Shown here piece after piece: positions 60,831-64,000 of a DNA stretch of 64,000 nt; positions within the stretch are counted from its first letter, which is position 1, and each line of letters begins with the position of its first letter. Under the pieces are notes generated by a model that did no database searches, was not told the origin of the DNA, and was given only the letters and a program-made list of their open reading frames with translations. This DNA comes from Scylla paramamosain (Eukaryota; Arthropoda; Malacostraca; Decapoda; Portunidae). A program made the translations under genes and the position numbers. The DNA lies in contig NC_087156.1 of NCBI RefSeq assembly GCF_035594125.1, positions 13,412,806-13,476,805 of the forward strand, written 5' to 3'.

Positions 60831-62265
60831 ACCTAAGAAGCTGAAAAACACTCATAATATACGTCTCTCATTACGTCCTTTCGTTTTCTTATATAGTGTA
60901 TTTTGCATCCATTTTTGTGTTTTTGTATGCAACAAGTTCAAAAACACTAAGAATACTTGTTTTTAGTAATGTTATTCTGTTTCTTCATAAAATGGTGTTT
61001 TGCATGAGTTTCGAACGTAAGAAGCTAAAAAAAAAAAACACTTGAAAGACAGGTTTTTAGTAATGCTTTCTATTCCCATATAGGGTGATTTCCATGTTTT
61101 ATGACATTTATGTGTTAAACTTGCAGAAAACACCCAAAGATACGTTTCTTTCAAAGTCATTTCGTTTCCCGCTTTGAATGCATTTTGGCATTTAGGTACC
61201 TAATAAAGTGAAAAAAAAAAACACTCAAAATAAACGTTTTGGTAATTTTGTTCTATTTCTCCATATAGACTGCCTTTAATTCGTTTTCGCGTTTTGCTAC
61301 CTAAAGAAGCGCTAATAATACACGTTTCTTGTAATGTCTTTTCGTTTCCCCACATAGAGTACTTTGCATGCATTTTGTCGTTTTAAACGTAACCGGCTCA
61401 AATACACTCAAAATACTTGTTTTTGGTAATATTATTCTGTTTAGCCATGAATCGTGTTTTTCATGTATTTTAGCTTTTTTGATACGTAAAAAGTTCAAAA
61501 ACATTCATAAGACAGGTTTTTCGTAATGATGTTTTGTTTTCGCAAATAAGGTGAAATTTATGATTTTATGAGCGTTTTTGTGCTTAACACGCTAAAGAAA
61601 ACTCAAAAGATACGTCTTTGGTTTTGTTGCTTGGTTTCCTCTTATAGAGGTCTTTTGCATGCATTTTTGCGTTTTGTTACCTATGAGTAATACATAAAAC
61701 ACACGTTTTTTTCTAATGTTGTTCTTTTTTTTCATATATAGAGCTATTCATACGTTTTAGCATTTTCGTACTTAAGAAGCTCAAAAACTCTGGTCTTTTT
61801 TTTTTTTTTTGGCTGGGGGGTGGGTACCAAATAATGTGAAAAATACTCAAAACGCAAGTTTTAGGTAAATTTCCTCTGTTTCTCCATATCGATCGTACTT
61901 AAGAAGCTTAAAAACACTCATAATACACGTTTCTCGTAATGTCTTTTCGATTCCCCATATATGGTAATTTGCATACATTTTAACATATTGTTAACAATAA
62001 GAAAAACACTCAAAATACACGTTTTGTGTGTGTGTGTGTGTGTGTTATGTTTCTCCTTATAGAGTGCTATTGATGTGTTTTATAGTTTTGTTACCTAAAA
62101 GCTTAAAAACTCTTATAATAAACGTAATAGCTTTTCGTATCCCCTTATAGATTTATTCTTCTGCATTTTGACGTTTTTCAACTTAAGAAGCTGAAAAACA
62201 TTCAAAGTACTTGTATTTGGTAATGTTTTTTTTTTCTATTTTTCCATAAAGGTGTTTTGCATTCG
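60831..62265 (+). repeat. Pentameric satellite, forward, last block
   Basis: Forward words of types A-E are readable (CTAAGAAGCTGAAAAACACT, CGTAATGTCTTTTCG, TAGCCATGAATCGTG). A short GT run lies at 62025-62045. The block ends at the centre of a long fold-back near 62270. No gene is seen. Confidence 0.88.
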
Positions 62266-62395
62266 TTTCCAAAACGAATGCAAAACACCCTTTTATGGAG
62301 ATATAGAAAAACCTTACCAAATACAAGTACTTTGTTTTTGAGCTTCTTAAGTAGAAAGCGCCAAAATGCAGAAAGAAACCTATGCAAACACCTTA
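62161..62395. repeat. Long inverted repeat (fold-back) of satellite
   Basis: The left arm (from about 62161, CTGCATTTTGACG) reads to GGTGTTTTGCATTCGTTT. After CC the right arm reads the complement (AAAACGAATGCAAAACACC) back through TACCAAATACAAGTACTTTG to GCGCCAAAATGCAG at about 62372. Arms are about 100 bp with small indels and a spacer of only a few bases. Forward satellite resumes at about 62396. Confidence 0.9.
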
Positions 62396-62465
62396 AAATC
62401 GTTTTTTATTCGTTTCGGTACGGAAGTAGCTTAAAAACATTGAAGAAAGACGTTTTTGTTAAAGG
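62396..62465 (+). repeat. Terminal forward satellite piece
   Basis: TTCGTTTCGGTACGGAAGTAGC and ACGTTTTTGTTAAAG are type C/D forward words. After GGTAAGTG no satellite words are seen, so the array ends here. Confidence 0.75.
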
Positions 62466-63585
62466 TAAGTGTGGTGGTGATACTGACAGCTGTGACTGGT
62501 TCGTTTAGTGTATTTATCTACCTATCAAGATAAAATAATAACACGGCGTGCAGCGGCGAAATTCTTTATTTTCTTCCGACGTTTCAACATCGAGACCACG
62601 TCACTATCAAGGGTATAGGATAAAAAAAAATATAAAAAATTTAAAAAAAAGTAAAATTGAAAGAAAACTAAAAATACGCGGATGCGTACGTAAATAAGCT
62701 ACAGCGACAGGACATGCTGACAGAGTAATATATATATAGAGGGCAAGTTGACACATTGCTCAGACCCAGTCTGAACTGAATTATATTAGACATGTTATTG
62801 TTCAGACTGTTTAAACAATAGTAATATGTTTAAACAATAATAATAATACATAATAGTATGTCCTCTCTACATAGCTTAATTACGTAAGTAAATGTATATT
62901 TTTTTTACTTTTTTCTCACTTCAAGCTTGATTAAGTTGGATTTAAAGAGATGGCAAGCAATTACCTTTCAAATAGAGTGGTACATGACTGAAAAATACTC
63001 AGTAATAAAGTTGTTAGTGCCGAATCCGAATTAATGAGAAGTTTTTCAAGGGTTGGATCAAGATCTGAATAGGCGTGACAAGTGGATACAGGCAGCTATG
63101 ATTTACACAGGAACTGGCACGTGTACGCCTGCTGGTTGCATCCATCTTTCCTTATTTTCTCATATTTTTTGTCAGTTATCTTAAAAAAGATAAATAAAAT
63201 TATTCTAAACTTGCACTAAATCATTTCATTACGCTAGATGAGGAAATATGACAGTCAAAGAAAGATTTCACAAGCCGCTAACCTCTGCAGAAGACATGCA
63301 TTGCTGCATAGTTCACGCCATGTATATATTTACCAGGAAACTCTATTTTATAATATTAATTTCTCTCTTCATAATTCCCTGTTTATTTTATTTTTTTTTT
63401 TCTTTCTTTCTTTTGGTGGTGCAGAGTTCATTTACGTGCGATGAATGGATGGATGTACTGGAGCTGTCGATCATAGTTTACACTAATGCGCTCATCAAAT
63501 GCCTCCTAAAAACGCCCTCATAAAACCAGCTCTATAATTGACTTTAATCTAAAGAGAGACCTCTGACCTTTGGTGCCCAGCACCT
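62466..63585. other. Non-satellite sequence with no identified gene
   Basis: This 1.1-kb stretch lacks monomer words. It has a minus-strand motif reminiscent of Penelope-like elements (62576-62622), AT-rich low complexity at 62626-62680, two TGTTTAAACA palindromes (62808-62817 and 62827-62836) and a TAATAA patch. Open frames at 63238-63523 are short, hydrophobic and T-rich, and I do not support them. Confidence 0.6.
62576..62622 (-). other. Possible remnant of a Penelope-like / hammerhead-type terminal motif
   Basis: The minus strand reads CCTTGATAGTGACGTGG, then TCTCGATG, then TTGAAACGTCGG, followed by AATAAAG. A TGA-rich arm followed at short distance by GAAACGTC is the layout of hammerhead ribozymes of Penelope-like elements and retrozymes. 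The strict CUGANGA core is not present, so an active ribozyme is unlikely. This is recognition by resemblance only. Confidence 0.25.
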
Positions 63586-63897
63586 TTACCATGTAGGAGT
63601 GGCAGGAATACATAGCAGCTCTCTGGCAACATCATTTCTGTCACTTACTGATGCACAAACTGACACGGGAAGACTGCATAACTCCTGGATACATAAATCA
63701 TAAAAGTGAGCCACCGACGTCGACTTGCGTGATGAATACTGGATAATGGCGGATAAAGGTGAAGGACAGGTGTGGAAGGAAGGTGTTGGGATGCTGGGGT
63801 GTTTTTGAGAGTGGATGCCAATAATGTCTTGCATAAGGAAGAGGAAGAGTACGAAAAAACAGATGAGGATGATGTTTTTCTTGATTCCTCTTTTCAT
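63586..63897 (-). CDS. Weak candidate exon with hydrophobic N-terminus (103 codons)
   Basis: A minus-strand frame starts MKRGIKKNIILICFFVLFLF. Two to four basic residues followed by about 17 hydrophobic ones resemble a signal peptide or type II membrane anchor. The remainder is rich in Ser, Pro and Cys and matches nothing I recognise. It is the only frame in the window outside repeats that looks at all protein-like. Its length is within what chance allows. It could be the first exon of a membrane or secreted protein. No splice signal or promoter was identified with confidence. Confidence 0.2.
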   Translation of the reverse strand: MKRGIKKNIILICFFVLFLFLMQDIIGIHSQKHPSIPTPSFHTCPSPLSAIIQYSSRKSTSVAHFYDLCIQELCSLPVSVCASVSDRNDVARELLCIPATPTW

Positions 63898-63908
63898 AAG
63901 GAGCAGGC

Positions 63909-63912
63909 TTTC

Positions 63913-64000
<88 letters not shown>
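63909..64000 (+). repeat. (CT)n microsatellite running off the window
   Basis: After CTTTCCTCTCTCTTT the sequence is pure CT to the last base. The true end is not visible. Confidence 0.95.

Noticed and set aside
63238..63523. Two overlapping hydrophobic frames (68 and 91 codons)
   Set aside because: They overlap each other in different frames and owe their hydrophobicity to T-rich sequence around 63386-63412.

Overview
This is a eukaryotic, AT-rich, transposon-dense and satellite-dense window with no convincing host gene. The reverse transcriptases present (a BEL/Pao LTR element, jockey-like, RTE-like and CR1/L2-like LINEs), very long (TA)n, (CA)n, (AG)n and (CT)n microsatellites, and the absence of bacterial-style operons point to an arthropod. 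I judge a decapod crustacean most likely, because the jockey-like RT resembles sequences I know as abundant in crab and shrimp genomes. That taxonomic call is inference from memory, not a search.

The dominant component, roughly two thirds of the window, is one satellite family. Its monomer is about 96 bp, and five distinguishable types (here called A, B, C, D, E) follow each other in fixed order, giving a pentameric higher-order repeat (HOR) of about 480 bp. The cycle can be read repeatedly despite heavy divergence. In this report 'forward' means the strand reading CCATATAG...CATGC...GCGTTTT...GGTACC; 'reverse' is its complement. Orientation is forward at about 4165-16956, reverse at 16957-39735, forward at 39736-52075, reverse at 52110-60700 and forward at 60831-62465, with smaller inverted segments at 25183-25505, 57135-57458, 27427-27458 and 62266-62395.

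Layout: 1-4056 is the 3' part of a decayed BEL/Pao retrotransposon with its 3' LTR. 4057-16956 is forward satellite interrupted by a 5'-truncated RTE-like LINE (7328-10754), itself split by a minus-strand jockey-like LINE (J1, 8710-10344), and by a GC-rich CR1/L2-like LINE (12635-13763) set between two CA arrays. 16957-39735 is reverse satellite holding two copies of a large segmental duplication (A copy 16957-25167, B copy 31780-38025), each with a second RTE-like fragment (19375-19918 and 34148-34691). Only the A copy carries jockey-like J2 (20482-22598). 39736-52075 is forward satellite with jockey fragment J3 (40519-41113) and a minus-strand CR1-like LINE (48169-51597) split by J4 (48916-51432). 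52401-60690 is a third segmental copy (C) of 21893-28805, carrying the J2 3' end (J5) and a 1377-bp solo LTR (54745-56121, target duplication GGGA). 62466-63908 is non-satellite sequence with one weak candidate exon; the window ends inside a (CT)n array.

The shared and private insertions and inversions order the events: satellite HOR formed, RTE-like LINE inserted, A/B duplication, J2 insertion and a 320-bp inversion in A, A/C duplication, then the solo LTR in C. Most sharply defined insertions fall inside the satellite without changing the monomer phase, so the intact monomer order gives internal evidence for the empty sites.
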